DNA from: Ramazzottius varieornatus
Lineage: Eukaryota > Tardigrada > Eutardigrada > Parachela > Ramazzottiidae
Direction: 5' to 3'
Length of the DNA: 64,000 nucleotides
Assembly (NCBI GenBank): GCA_001949185.1
Contig: BDGG01000004.1
Location: 4,108,554-4,172,553 of the forward strand
The notes beneath the pieces were generated by a model, which was given only the letters and a program-made list of their open reading frames with translations, searched no databases and had not been told where the DNA came from. Shown here in pieces: positions 46,601 to 59,788 of the stretch. Position 1 is the first letter of the stretch, and the number at the start of each line of letters is the position of its first letter. Position numbers and translations under genes: made by a program.

Positions 46601-49600
46601 ATGAAACACTTCCCAAAGATACGGACTACCAGGAACCTGCTTTGTCTCAAACACCAGTCTGTGCTGGCTACCTTCGTAGTTTTTCTGCTAGAAGCCTACC
46701 GTTGTGATTCAAAGTTGCACTGGAAGAATATGCCCTACAGCCAGACCGGAAGTTTGCATGCTCCGAGTACTGCGACGAATCTCCCAGCGGAGTTACGGAA
46801 CGCGCCATCCCGAAACCAAACCGAATCCGTAACAACAGCCATAAGTGGAAGCGGGAACGACCTTAACAAGAGCGCTACAATACTGGTCCGGAAACCTGTG
46901 ATAAAGATTGGCGAACTTCTCCATGGTCAAGCTCCCGAACCTCGCGCTCGGAAACCCCCTCCGGGCTCAATGACGCAGTTTATGATTGAGAATGATCTCC
47001 TACCCGATGTTCATGGTCAACTCCGGCCTGTTGCCCACGATCAATGCAGTAAGGACTCTGGTCGCCGAAACCATAAGTCGAAAAACTGAAGACAAAAGTC
47101 ATCATTAAGGAGCTGTTTTTTGTTGCAGTTGTTACGGATCTTCCAGCGACTTTTCCCTTTGGCTACCGTCCGAGGAGAGACAGAAGCGGCAGACGCCGCA
47201 GCTTGGAGAGCGACGACGACATTTCTTCGAGCGCTAGTGAACTTAGCCGTATGTTCCCGTTTTGGTGGCAACACACGGAAACGAGGAAGTCAAAACCCAC
47301 AGTCAGGTACCACTAGACATGCTTACAATAAGGGAAGCTTACTCTTCCTGACACTTCCGTTCTTTCTTTGAACCTAATCATATTGTTGAAGAAAGTCACA
47401 CGTACTTCTTCTAGCCGAATTAGAAGTCATTGTTTATACCGTTCAACTGAGCCGGAAATCGATCTTTGCCGCTCTTCGGAGATGCAGCGCTACAGGACTT
47501 TAGATGGAACATGCAATAACCTAGTCTACACGAAGTGGGGAGCTGTCGGGAACCGCTATAGTCGGTTGACTATGCCAAGATATGACGACGGTGAGGTCTT
47601 GTCAACCAGACATAAGGATCGAACCATGAAATCAGTGGTGAAATAGTGTAACTTTCTTTAGGGATCGGAAGACCACGACTGAAGGCCGCAGTGGACAGCT
47701 ACGATGACCAACCTGCGGCTCTACCAAATGCACGGAAGATTAGCAGGACAATGAGTCAAAGTCTGCCTATTCCGCATCGCGTGGGGAATTTGTTTCTGCC
47801 GTACTTTGGGCAGTTGGTGGCGCATGACCTTGCCTTCAGTAGGTATCACTTGTTAAGCGGCTTTCTCCAAACTCTTGATCACCTAATCGTATTGTCCTGA
47901 CACTTGCCTACTTACAGCTCCGACTTACAGGCTCCACGGACAAGACGTTGACTGCTGCGTCCACAACGCTTTCTGCAATCAGCCAGAATGCTTCCAGTTC
48001 TCCATCTCCACTGACGACCCATTGTACTCCCATTACAACCTGACCTGCCACCAGTTCGCTCGGTCGGAGTATCTTATGCACAAGTCGTGCACTTCCGGTA
48101 AGATACTATATCAAACTCTTGATGACGATAGTGCGGTCGCCCTACTAAACTGATTTCTTTGAGAAAATATGAGCTGAGGCTGGTATGTCGTAGATCAGGT
48201 TACTCGTGAACAGTTCTCCCGAGTGACGCACTGGTTGGATGCGTCTTTCCTCTACGGGAATGATGAAGTGCAGAATCGAGACGTCCGTAATCTGTTCAAC
48301 GGGCAGATGGCTTTTCGCAACATAGACACGGGAATCCACAACCTGCAGCATAAGCAAATTTTCAAGCAGGTTCTTCCCAACTTCCCAAACGGAGCATCCT
48401 GTCCGTTCGGGAGAGAAAGAGACACTTCCTGTTTCCTAGCCGGTGACGAGCGTGTCAATCAGCAACCAGTGATTGCGGCCATCCATATGATCTTTTCCCG
48501 GTTCCACAACCTGGTGGCTGGTGAACTGTCAGCGGGGAACCCTCGCATGTCTGATGAGATGGTGTTCCAAGAAGCGAGGAAAGTTGTGATAGCGGCCTAC
48601 CAAATCATCGTCTACCAGGAGTTTTTACCGGGTCTCCTGGGACCTAGCGTGCTAGACAGTGAATTGTACCGGGACGCAGGTCTTCAGCTGAATGATTTCG
48701 AACACTTTGACCATTACGAACCGGAAACGGACCCTCATGTCCTGAACGAGTTTGTTGCCGCCGGTTTCAGGTCAGCTCGAAAGTGGAAACTCGGATCTTA
48801 GAGTTCATGCGTCGACAAATCTTTTACAGGTTGCATACCTTGGTCAGCGACATTATTCCGCGATTGAAGTCTGTGATTGGACTGGCCGAAGCGACAGCGC
48901 TATCTTCTCAGTACAATAACCATTCGTTACTGTACGAAGGTACTGTAACGTCAGACCCGGAAGTGCAAATCAAATTTATTGTGTATCATAAGACGGAAAT
49001 TTGTGCTTTCTGTTATAGACGGAAGCGCGGATGTTATAATTAACGGACTTTTGGAAGAGCCAGCCTTGGCATTCGATCCACAAATTTCGGTTGAATTGCA
49101 AGGCCGCTTGTTCCGTGGTCAAGAACTTCCGGTTGGGCTGGACCTGCTTGCCATCTCGGTCCAGAGAGGACGCGATCATGGTACAGTTTGCAGAGTGGAA
49201 GATGAGCAGTCTTATATAAGGCTCTCCGTTGTTCTTACGCTATGTTTTCAGGCCTCGGAACGTACAACGATGTACGAGAGGCTTGCGGCTACGGTAGAGC
49301 AAGGACGTTTGAAGGCCTTGGAGACTTCATTCCAGAGAAGAATATCTTCCTACTCAGGTCGTTGTATCGGTAAGAGCAAGATCCATTCCTTGTTTCGAGC
49401 GCGTTGTCTTGAATACATTTACCAGAGCTCTTTTGTCTTATAGAAGTGTGGAGGACATCGTAAGTGGCTCACTGAGCCGTCATGGTTCTGAGCTGAAAAT
49501 CTTGACCCTAATAACATGTTCGCAGGACTTGATAGTGGGTGGTTTACTGGAAGATACGGTGAGGGAGGATGCTAGTGTGGGGTCGACGTTCGCTTGCCTC

Positions 49601-50370
49601 ATTGCAACGGAGTTCCGGACCAAGCGGTTCTCGGATAGATTCTGGCACGAAAGATCGCACCAGTTCAGCCAGAGTATGCCTGATTTTTTTCTCCCCAAGT
49701 TAGTAGTACACTTGCAGACCTTCTATAACATATCGACGTACGTTCTTGTAGGTCAACTGAACTATCTCAGAAGGATAAAAATGTCGCAGATAGTTTGCCT
49801 CACTACCGGAATACGGCATGTGGCGGCCCAGTCGTTTCTGGTGGTTTCCGACAAGTGAGTCCCGTTTTTCAGAAGGGTATATTAAATGTACGCGCATTAC
49901 CTAGTTGTTCAGCAAACGACTTTTTAGTTTCTACACCTGAGTGGTAAACCAAGGGTATATGTACCATCATGTAGAGAATTCATGGGGTTATCAAATAGGC
50001 GTAAGACATTTTGTAATATGAAGCTTGAAAAGTCGAATTCGGAACCATGACCAAAATGTACTGTAGTGCTACCAAATTATCGCGCACTCAACCACGTGAA
50101 CAGTAAATGATGCCCGGATGTGAGCCAGCGAGGCTAAACTGTTAACATCTGATCGCACTGGGCTGCGATGAATCATCACGTGGTTCAGTGCGCGATAATT
50201 TGGTAGCACTACAGTATCTATAAAAAAGGACTGTAGTAAGTCGCGCCCAACACTGACAGTTTACTACAATGCTCAGCGTTCTTGTTTCGCTTTCCAGCAA
50301 TCCTCTTGTCCCCTGTTCATCGGCGAAAGAATTCAACCTCGAAGAGTTCTTCACCATACCAGGACTTTGA
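46601..50370 (+). CDS. Secreted/membrane animal haem peroxidase (peroxinectin/peroxidasin-like)
   Basis: A member of the animal haem peroxidase superfamily, which oxidises halides or phenols with H2O2; in invertebrates often tied to matrix cross-linking or immunity. The N-terminus has a hydrophobic segment (SVLATFVVFLLEAY), an unconserved propeptide with a dibasic stretch (RPRRDRSGRRRSLESDDD), then YRTLDGTCNNLVYTKWGAVG. The distal His is in FGQLVAHDLAF, with the Ca-ligand Asp. The domain continues with HWLDASFLYGNDEVQNRDVR, AIHMIFSRFHNLVAGEL, YQIIVYQEFLPGLLG, LDLLAISVQRGRDHGLGTYN, DLIVGGLLEDTV, RFWHERSHQF and QLNYLRRIKMSQIVC, and ends NPLVPCSSAKEFNLEEFFTI, PGL and stop. The proximal-His motif reads FRLHTLV across an intron, one residue shorter than the usual RFGHT pattern. 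The last intron contains a MITE. Confidence 0.92.
50061..50214. mobile_element. Small foldback element (MITE), copy 2 of family A
   Basis: CTGTAGTGCTACCAAATTAT... and its inverse ...ATAATTTGGTAGCACTACAG form about 40-bp near-perfect ends. The element is flanked on both sides by TA (50059-50060 and 50215-50216), as expected for a TA target duplication. It lies in the last intron of the peroxidase gene, and is related to the copy at 1383-1537. Confidence 0.92.
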
Positions 50371-50749
50371 ACCTCCAGCCCTATGTAGATGGCACTTTTC
50401 GACAGTTCGTGGACCATGGCACGGTACGTGAGGTTCGTGGAGAACGTGGACAATGCTACGAGTTACGCAGTGCAGATGAGGATTTATCATTTACTTTCTT
50501 CAAGTAGCTAATATTTTTCCAGATCAATGTACAAAAGCGGTTTTGCTGTCTGTGTACAGTGCACGCAAATAACTAAGAACAGAGACCCCTTAAGTACTGT
50601 AATATGAGTACGAGGTACACAAAACAGAGAACTGATCCAGACTACAGCAGAGTTCAGAGTATTCACCTATTGTTTTCAATTATCAGATTTGTATCACAAA
50701 CAGTAATCGGAACAAGGTTCCTCAAGGTCCTAGATGCACAAAGTCTGCC
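50371..50749. other. Intergenic between convergent peroxidase and plexin genes
   Basis: About 380 bases of shared 3' flank. No coding signal or repeat recognised. Confidence 0.4.
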
Positions 50750-53700
50750 TCAGCAGTGGTCCATCACAGGAGGAAGCGAGTAGAAGTTTGCGGAAGAGCA
50801 AAGACTTTCGAACTCTTCGCACATGTGCATCTGGCGAGCCATGGGTAATTCATCCAACTTTTCCTCAATCTAAAAACAAGAGACGCTTGCTTAGTTCTCC
50901 GGACAACTTTGGCAAGCTATAAGAACCTGTGTATGTTGTAAGCGTAACATACCTCAACACGGTATTTAATCGCATATGCGAAAAGTTCCTTCAAAGCGTT
51001 GATCGTATTCAGCTGATAACCGTACTTCTGCAAAGTAATCCATTCAATTAGGGAACTCGAGCGAAGAATCTTGGACATTACACTACGAAAACCTTTGCCG
51101 CACCTTGGACAACGTGTTCATGCTTTCGGAAAGTTGGCGAGCATCGACGATGGGCATATCTTGAATATGGCCGTAGTACTTCTTGACCATGCCACGGTAC
51201 TGAGGGATGTCTTTGGCGAACAGGAGCTTGCTGGACGGCGAGTCTTTCCCAAGACGCATTTGCTCGGACGACGAGCAACTGTCCATAAAGGTCTGTGCAA
51301 CTACGGAGAGGCAAGCGTCGATAGTCGGAGTCTTCTGCACATCGAAGAGGAACTCGGGATTCTTGACCATGTTCACCCAAAAGCGCAACGGCAAACTGCA
51401 AGTGAAGAACCAAACGTTAACAAGGAAGTACGTACACGACCCAATCGATGAATCAGTTGTCATGTACAGTGAATGTTAAGCTCAGATATGAGTCTCTAGT
51501 TACCTGTTGCTTTTCCATGTATGGACAACGTCCGAGTCGATGACGCTCCCATAACGTCTTCCATAGTCATCATACATGTCGAAGAGCCATTTGACGGCAA
51601 CCGGCAGATCGTCCCTTGCCGACAGTATCAAGTGAAATAGGTCGTCAATGTACTTCTGCAAGGTTCCCTTTGTCGACAGCAGCCTCGTCAGGAAGACTTC
51701 CGGGATGTTTCGTTGGTTCTGACTCCAGTCGTTGACATGGGTCGTCGGTGCTCTCAACGTGGCAAAGTACTGCATTTGGTCCGGCACATGGTACTCTGTT
51801 CCCGCTGGTTTGGTCAAATGCCACACTTTGCCCGCATAGTCATGGGATAGTTTAGGCATGACTGCTACGGAGTAAGGTGAGATTTCGCAGTTGTTGGCAC
51901 TGCCGTAATCGGAACTCTGACTTTTGAGGACCAGCGTCATGACAGCCGAATCGACGATGCCGTAATGCGCCAACGTGTTAATTTTCCGCCATCCATCGTG
52001 ACACATTGATGTGGCGTCTTCATCTTGGAGGATGATGCGTGAGGCACGACTGTGCCATTCCAGATCGATCTCGTAGACGGAAGGGCGGCTGGAGGCTGGC
52101 GACGTCTTATACAGGGCGTCCAGCAGCTTGGCTTTGACTTGGGAGATGGAGTCGCAGTCGAGGACTCTACAGTGAAGTTTCTGGACTTGGTCATCTTGCT
52201 GAAGGTGAATGACGACGTAGCGGTAGTCGACTTGCTGTCGGAGAAGACATTCTTCGGACAAAGAGTAGCGCGCTTCGTGAGTTAGGTAGTCGACAGGTCC
52301 CTTTTCCACTTGGTGCTTGAGGGCTTGGAACAGAAGAAAGAGCGAATTCCCTACTGGGCCGTGCAGGTAATCGAACATGGAGAGAGCGATCCAGTTGCTC
52401 ATCATCTTTTCCACCACGGACTCGGAACGGCGAAGCATCAGCTGTGGATGGCGGGACTGCATGACCGATCTGTCCATCAAGTCCACCAGCAGTTGCCTGA
52501 AAATCCTGTAGAAAAAAACACCCCCGATTGAACAAATTAGTCATCTGGGAATCAGCGCGGCTTGGCTTAAGACATTGACTCCTGTTGAACTCTGACGATC
52601 GATAATCTTGGTGACAGATGTTCGGTAAGTACCAGCGGGGTGAGTTGTGACGGGCAGAACAAAACTTACTGGGTAAAGTAGTCCATCTTGTCCAGCATGA
52701 CCGTCATGACCAAGGAAGCCACGTTCGAGCGGTCCCGGATACCGAATGTTGGTTGGCATTCCAGGGCATCAATGAAGGTTAGGAGGAACATCTCGTTTTC
52801 CAGAAGATTCTTGAAACGACCCATGCTTGCTTCGAATCCGTTGCAGCGATTGTTGCGACAAGGTCGTGCATCTTGAAGGACCGGGTGGGCATTTGACAAA
52901 GGGAAGAAAATCTTGACGATATAAGACCGGTGATCCAAATATGGAATACCGGAAACCTGCAGGTCGTTTGCGATATCGGAGATGTCCGTCTGAAGTTCCG
53001 CAAAAGCTAGACAAAATGACGAAAGGAACAGTTGTTACTGCTTTCTGCCGCTGGTCTTCTGACGTCAGTGAACCTCTAAAAGCTTACCTTGCTTGCACTC
53101 ATATCGGACATTGCTTTCCAGTGTATCCATTTGCAGCTGAATCCGTTTATATTCCCTCTCCGCTCTCGTGCTCTTTCGTCGATACAAGAACAGGGCCACA
53201 ATGGTGACGACCAGCAGCAAGGCTGCCCCGGAAACAATACCGACCAGCGTGTCCGAACTGACCATCTTGTGAGCCTGCGTTTCATTAGCGCTAGTACTGC
53301 TGTACTGCACGAACCCAACAAATGTAGCAGTGTTACCCATCTTGAGCATGACTCTCAGAGGAGCCTGGTCGGGTATTAACTCGCCCGGCGGAAGGCAGGT
53401 CAGGTACTCCGACGAAAGGGAAACGATAGTGCATTCGTGCTCGCCCACCGAAACTTCGATGTCGATTTCCTTGCTTCCCAGATCCAGCCGTTCCCCCTGA
53501 TTGCAAAAACATATAAAATTTCGGAAATGATAACGGTCAAAATGAGATAGCGGTTTGCTAGTCTTGAAGGTTGAGAAGGGAACCACGTGTACCTCAATGA
53601 TAATGGGCTCGCCTTCTAGCTTTTTGGCAGTGTGATCGGCATCAGGGAACTGCCTGACCACGGGATCGGGGTAGTAGTTGATTTGACGCGAGGACCCAAG

Positions 53701-56700
53701 GGACTTGCTGCTCCATCCGTCCATGTCGATGGTAATGTCGAACGAATAGATGGGTCCTTCATTTTGACTGACACTGGTGCTCACTGGAATACTCTGGAGA
53801 TCGAGTGAGGCTGGAAGTGCCGGCACAGGACACAGTGTCAAGCGTGCCGATTGAACTTGGCAGTTACTGCTGTTAATGATTTGACCACTCTGGGCGGACG
53901 ATGTGGGCCAATGAATATGCAACCGGGTTGTCGAAACAGAGTCAAAGTTATCTCCATAGACTCGTAGATTCGATCCGCCACTATAGAAGGCCACCAGAGG
54001 CTCGATATCGCCAATTACGGGATCGACAGCGTAAAAGTATTGACTGGGGAAGGTTCTTAGGGCGTCGTCAATCTTCACCACGATGTCTGCATGAGATGCG
54101 GCGATGCCGTGATTCCGCGTGCCGGCTGTCAAGCAGACCAATTGTGTACTGGAGCACTGGTCACGTTCCAGTTGGCATGGCATGCCACCCACACTGACTG
54201 AAACGTTGCTGCCAATATCGAGATGGTTTCCGGAGAGGGTCAGCCGTGTACCTCCGGCTTGTGGTCCAGTGCGCGGAGAGACGTCGCTGAGACTGGCGTT
54301 CAGGAAGTAGAACTTCTGGTGCGATGTGTGGCGGGTTCGTCGAGGCAGGTCGATTGTCACTGGACCTGAACGAGGAATGAGCTTCTCTGAGAAGGATGGC
54401 TGGATTCTGCACAGGACGCGTCGGGAGACCTGGTACTCGACAGGAACACAGGGAACTCCGCCAACTGTTATGGCTCCGAAGAGGTCTTCCATACGCATGC
54501 CCAGTTCGCGACCGACTATGGTGAGAACCGTTCCACCTTCGATCGGTCCACTCACAGGGAAAATCTGAAGAACATCACGGTTATGTTTTCCATGTGTAAA
54601 GGGTGTAACGAGTTAAAGACAAAACTTTTTTCGATACAACTTTTTCTCTCATGACATATTTTTATAGTTGCGTTATACTCGGCTTTATTAAAAACCAGAT
54701 ATGCCCATTACACATACGTCAGCCATTTTTCTACGGTTATTCTGTTGCTGTACTGTATTACGTACCGAATCTATGGATGGTGCAGGACATGTAGCATTCT
54801 GTATGGAAGAATGTCCGGGAACAAATTGACACCTGTCATCCAGCCAGCCGCATCGGAACCTCGCAGCTTGTGTCAAGCACAAATTGCAATCTGGTCCTTT
54901 ACGCACGCATTTGAAGAGTGTGACATTGATGGTATCTACGTAATAATTCCCGTTGGAAATGATGGACAGAGTAGCCGAAGTGAGCTATAAAGTCAAAGCA
55001 GGATATAAATATGATGCTAAAAATCACGCCGCTTGATTTATTCATGAAAGATCTTCCGGACCTCTGGTTCATCACTTTCGTATGAATAAACAGCTTCACG
55101 GCAGACAATATCTTGCGAGTTGTCCATTAGATCGGCAGCCGTCCGTGTTGAGCGCCCTTCAATTTCCACCAAGCATTCCAGCTGTGCCATTCCCTACAAT
55201 TAAAGATGATGCAATCAAGGCAGTCACGTAATAAGAGCCGTTAATGTATCGTGGCCTATCTGATGAAATTATCCGTGTGAGTGAGAATATTGCATGTGTC
55301 CTTACATTTGAACGAGGAAGTCCTTTGGCTGCCAGCCTAATGGATGTTGGCGTCATATTCGGAATCAGAACTTCGGCTTCTCTTCCTGCAGGCGCAATGG
55401 AAGGGCAGGATTCGGCGGTCAAACGCGGTATAGCCTGTAGATAGAAATTATATGGCTACTCTGCACATTCTGCAGCGACAAATTACACGGAAATAATTGG
55501 TAATACCTCGTGGCTACGCACATATTTGGAAATTATGTCGTGTGACTTCACTGCCTGACATCCTTGATTTGCATCTCGGCATGCTGCTTCTTCCGAACAC
55601 CAATTACATCCCCATTTGCTGCTCATACAAGTCCGACACCTGTGTCAAAGCACAATCATGGTTAAAACAGAAGCTATTTCTGTTTGGGTTTGATTGTCAT
55701 ATGAAATCGAACTGAACATGCGGTACCGCTTGTGAGCTTCACAGTCGTATAACTGGATTGGGCGGCTGATAAAGTCCTGCCCGGTTTCCGTCGATCGTAC
55801 GGCGACCGATACGGACGTGTGATCTATTAGAAGAATAGTATTTTGTAATAGTGTCGACGTAAACTATTGTGGACTTTAGCTACTGGAATTTTGATGTTTA
55901 CCTTTTCCGTGAGGGATTTCAGGCAAACTGGGCGTGGCAGGGACCAAGCAGCTGAGGCCTGTTGCCGTAATGTTGGCCGCAGACTTGGCGTTTCCGAAGA
56001 CGCATTCGTAACTTCCGTGTGGAAGTACAGGAAGTCCTTGAATAGCCAGCTGAATCTACAAAGATAAGAAGAATTAATTCGAACAGTCGCTCTTTCAATT
56101 GAAAATCGATGTGTTCTGTACTTTACGATCAGTCAACGGACTATCTTAAGCTCAATAGACAGATTACTTCTTCCTGGCCTTTGAGTTCCTTCTTTACATT
56201 CGCGTGTGTATTTACTTTCGTGGTGAACCTGTGACGATGTCATTGGGTCACCGAGAAAGACCGATTATTTTGCAAATGGAACTTGTTTCACGAAAGGAAT
56301 GTGGTTGGTGTTTAGCATACTGAAGCTGTAAAAACAAACATGCGTCGCGACCAGGCTAATCAAATTATTACAAGATCTGCCCTAAACTGGCGCTGTATGG
56401 AGGCGCAAAGAAAACAAGGTGCAGATGGACATGCAAGCTCATATGGAGCAGGCTCATATAGCTTCGTGTCGATTGATCGCGGGAGAGGATGGTATAATGG
56501 GAGCAATAGGGATGAAGAGCCATGTGTACTCACTGTCGTGTCGCGTTGAGCGACGGATATATTCTGCGGCGCAATGGAGATAAAGTCGATGCACTCTCCG
56601 GCGCTGAATGGCAGCCATTTGCGTGGGGTAGTCTGAAACTGCATCCTCTCTCCCGCTGAGCGTTCACTAGTGTGGTCCTGGGAGCTGCACTCATGTTGCT

Positions 56701-59700
56701 GCATACAACTACAAAGCCGAAGAAAAATCATCTAAGAATTTTTGTAAGACATGAAGAATGTATTATGGTCCTTAAGGGATCGTGAGCGTTGCGCCAGATT
56801 TTCTCAAGTGGCGTGAAAGGAATTTCTAGATGGAGCTCTTCACTCACCGCTTTTTCAATGTACACCAGCCGCAGAAAGGATCTTGCGAACGAACGCAGTC
56901 GCTGCAGGTGGAGAAGACACTACAGTCCGCTACTGCCGCTTTGATGATCTGCAAGGCGAACAAAATAGCGGATTAGCGGAATATTCCTCTGTATTGAAAC
57001 AAAGGCTTTTCGAGAGAGTCTTCAAGAGGGAAACCTGTTCACCGCCGCCGAGAAAATATTGGCAGTCGGGATCATTAGCTGTTTGATTGGCTACATAATG
57101 TATTCAAGCGCATTTCTCAATTCTCATCTCTGTTTATCTTTTGGTCTTAATGATGGCAGCGCCATGTTTTTCCAAGTGGTGTGCCCGAACTATCCCCTAG
57201 CTCACTGAACTGTCCTCAATATTGGCTTGCATAGCCATCAATTATCCATTTGCCAACATGCAAAAACATATTGTGCGTGATAGTGATATGTGGAGCAGGG
57301 GAATTTATACAGGAGGCTAATGAGGTGCCGTATGAATATATTCTCAGCTTCCTGTGTGACTGATACAGTGACTCGTCTTACTTGGGTCTTGGTCAGGACG
57401 TAGACGAACCGACGAGAGGCATCAAAATGGATGGAGCGGATGGGCGAGTTGTGAGGCGTAGTTTCGAGATGGATCGTGGCATATTCTAGTGCCAAATGAC
57501 GCGTCTTGACAAGTATCTTTTTCACTGATCCCTTATGCGTGGCTGCCAGGATGACTGTGTTGTCGGCTGTCGTGGTTCCCACTATCGATGTGATGCGTTC
57601 GTTGGTGTAGACGATGAGAGCTTCGGAAGCCAACGGTATCGTCCCTTCGATCATTAAGTGTTCTCCGCAAAAGTCTGTCACGACCCGAGGATCCTACATA
57701 GACAAACATTCAAACGTTATTAAGTATGCGTACTAGAGTGACCAGAGCCGACGCTTTTAACTTCATTACATTATTCGGTCAATATTTGCGAATGCTTGGT
57801 TAGGCCGGAATTGGGATTATGGTGGCAGATGAATTCAGCCGAAACGTTATCCCAAGTGGCGCACGTTCGCGTTGTTATTGGTCAATAATGTGCGCCACTT
57901 ACAAAAACGATCTCGTTTGAGTCGTTTGCCAACGTTCCAATTATGCTTTCATACCTTCGGGCATGCTCCCACTGCGCCGGCAATGTGGTTGAGTCCTCTA
58001 TGGGCTCGATTGGCGCTGAAGCACAATTGGGCATTGCGCTCAAATACCTGGACAATGTCCTTCATGGTGAACATGCATACAGCGCAGGACGCTTTCGGAA
58101 AGTCCACTCGTGTCTCACTGGCTGCGAACGCCGCCACAACAATCTAGAACATAAAGCATGCTTCTCCATCAACCAGTTAATTCAACTACAGGTGCAAAAA
58201 GGATAACAAGCTGGTTGGGCGTTGTCAAAATGTCCGCCCTTCATACCTTCTCATTGCTGAACAACTTCAATCGTTCGGCCAGCTGCTTGTCCGGCTGAGT
58301 CAAATCAACGCTTTGTACCAAATTATACTTCGTGCCTTTTGATTGACAGGTCAGGGTGACCTCCATGTAAGACTCAAACGAAGGATCTATAACACGCATA
58401 GAACATGGTTGACTTGTACAATTATGGGACTATGTATACTTCTTTGCAGTCTGGAGAATAATTAAAATTAATCTTACCATTGGCGCAAACACGAACGAGC
58501 TTGCTGACAAAGCCCTCGTCGGAATTTTCGGCGTTAGCCGGTTGAATGGTGAAAAAGTAGGCATATCCATCCTCGTAGAACCCTGTCACGAACAGGACGC
58601 CATGAAAATAAACTGTGCTTATCATAACGATGTCGTTTGCTATTACAACATTCTAATCAAACTTTTGTTCGAAAACTGCAGCTGCCACACTACGTATTTT
58701 TCTGTTTTTCGTCTGTTTGCTACCTGTATTTATTTAACCTGTGAAAAGCTTCACTGATTTAATCTGGGATTATTATTCAGCACTTACCGCCGATGTATTT
58801 GATATGGAAAGTTTCGAGAAATTGGCTGGCAATTTTGATTCGGGCTTGGACGAAGCGTCGAGCTCTGATGACTTCATGCGTTTTGAGATTGCGACTACTG
58901 ATGGCCGGTATCTCCTCGCGATAAGGCCCCAGAAGGGTATGTGAAGATGCCACATAAAGGACGCGATGAGAGCGCGCTTCGGGCAATCCCGGTGCAATGA
59001 AGGCAACAGTACTGGACGAGGCATCGTTGGGCACAAGTGGCACTTGGATGGTTGGCCACTTCTTCCCGATATCTAAACAACAAAATAACACGTGCAAAAT
59101 ATTCCATAAAATATTTGTACTAGGCAAGGAAGGCCGAGACACAATAACCACTCAGCTTCAGGCGTCCACATACAGTGAACCTACGGTCTTTCAGGTAGCG
59201 CGTGTATGCAGGCGTCTGCTTATTTTCCGAAGTATGGAACGGTACAGCAGACTACGGAGTAAGTTAACTAATAGCTGGTCTTTGATTCTTACCGTCCAGA
59301 ACATATTTTTCACAGATGCCTTGGAATAAACTTCCGCACACAAGGAGGATCCGTTCCACATTGTCGATGATGAGGGCTTTATTATGGTTATCAGTGGGGA
59401 CCTTTTCCGCGCCTTGTTGACATGAGCCTCTGGCCGAGCAATAGATACCTAATATGGTAATAAATTGTCCAGGGTTATTTGATTAACGAGCAAAGGAAGT
59501 AATAAGGGCGACTAGGCAGGAGCGATACATACTGTCATCTTGAGGTCCTGTTACCGCTGATCTTTCAACAAGGAGATCGGATGTCAGCTGATACAATTTG
59601 TTTAGTCCAGCGACGTATACTTTTCCACTTTGTTGATCGACCACAAGATGAGTTAAATCTGTTTGGCTGGTGTTGTTGTAACGCAGGCTGTTATTGTCCA

Positions 59701-59788
59701 GATGGGCCACTTTGACCACTTGGCTCAACGCGACTGGACAATGTCCACTCATCAGGGCGTATATCGTGAGGACCCATAACGTCTTCAT
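50750..59788 (-). CDS. PLXN-like: Plexin, semaphorin receptor
   Basis: A single-pass receptor with a cytoplasmic GAP domain for Rap/Ras-type GTPases, used in axon guidance and morphogenesis. Complete, roughly 20-25 exons. The start at 59788 ([20 protein letters not shown]) is a signal peptide. Sema domain: [50 protein letters not shown] domains: [47 protein letters not shown] repeats: [37 protein letters not shown]. Transmembrane helix [20 protein letters not shown] then basic LYRRKS. GAP domain: [20 protein letters not shown] and [16 protein letters not shown] carry the expected catalytic arginines; a Rho-binding insert ([12 protein letters not shown]...) separates the halves; [17 protein letters not shown] and [15 protein letters not shown] follow. 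Ends [10 protein letters not shown] cannot assign it to the A or B subfamily with confidence. Confidence 0.95.
57854..57900. repeat. Short hairpin repeat, copy 2
   Basis: AAGTGGCGCACG... pairs with ...TGTGCGCCACTT around a loop holding GTTGTTATTGG. It matches the hairpin at 29856-29901. Here it lies in an intron of the plexin gene. Confidence 0.8.
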
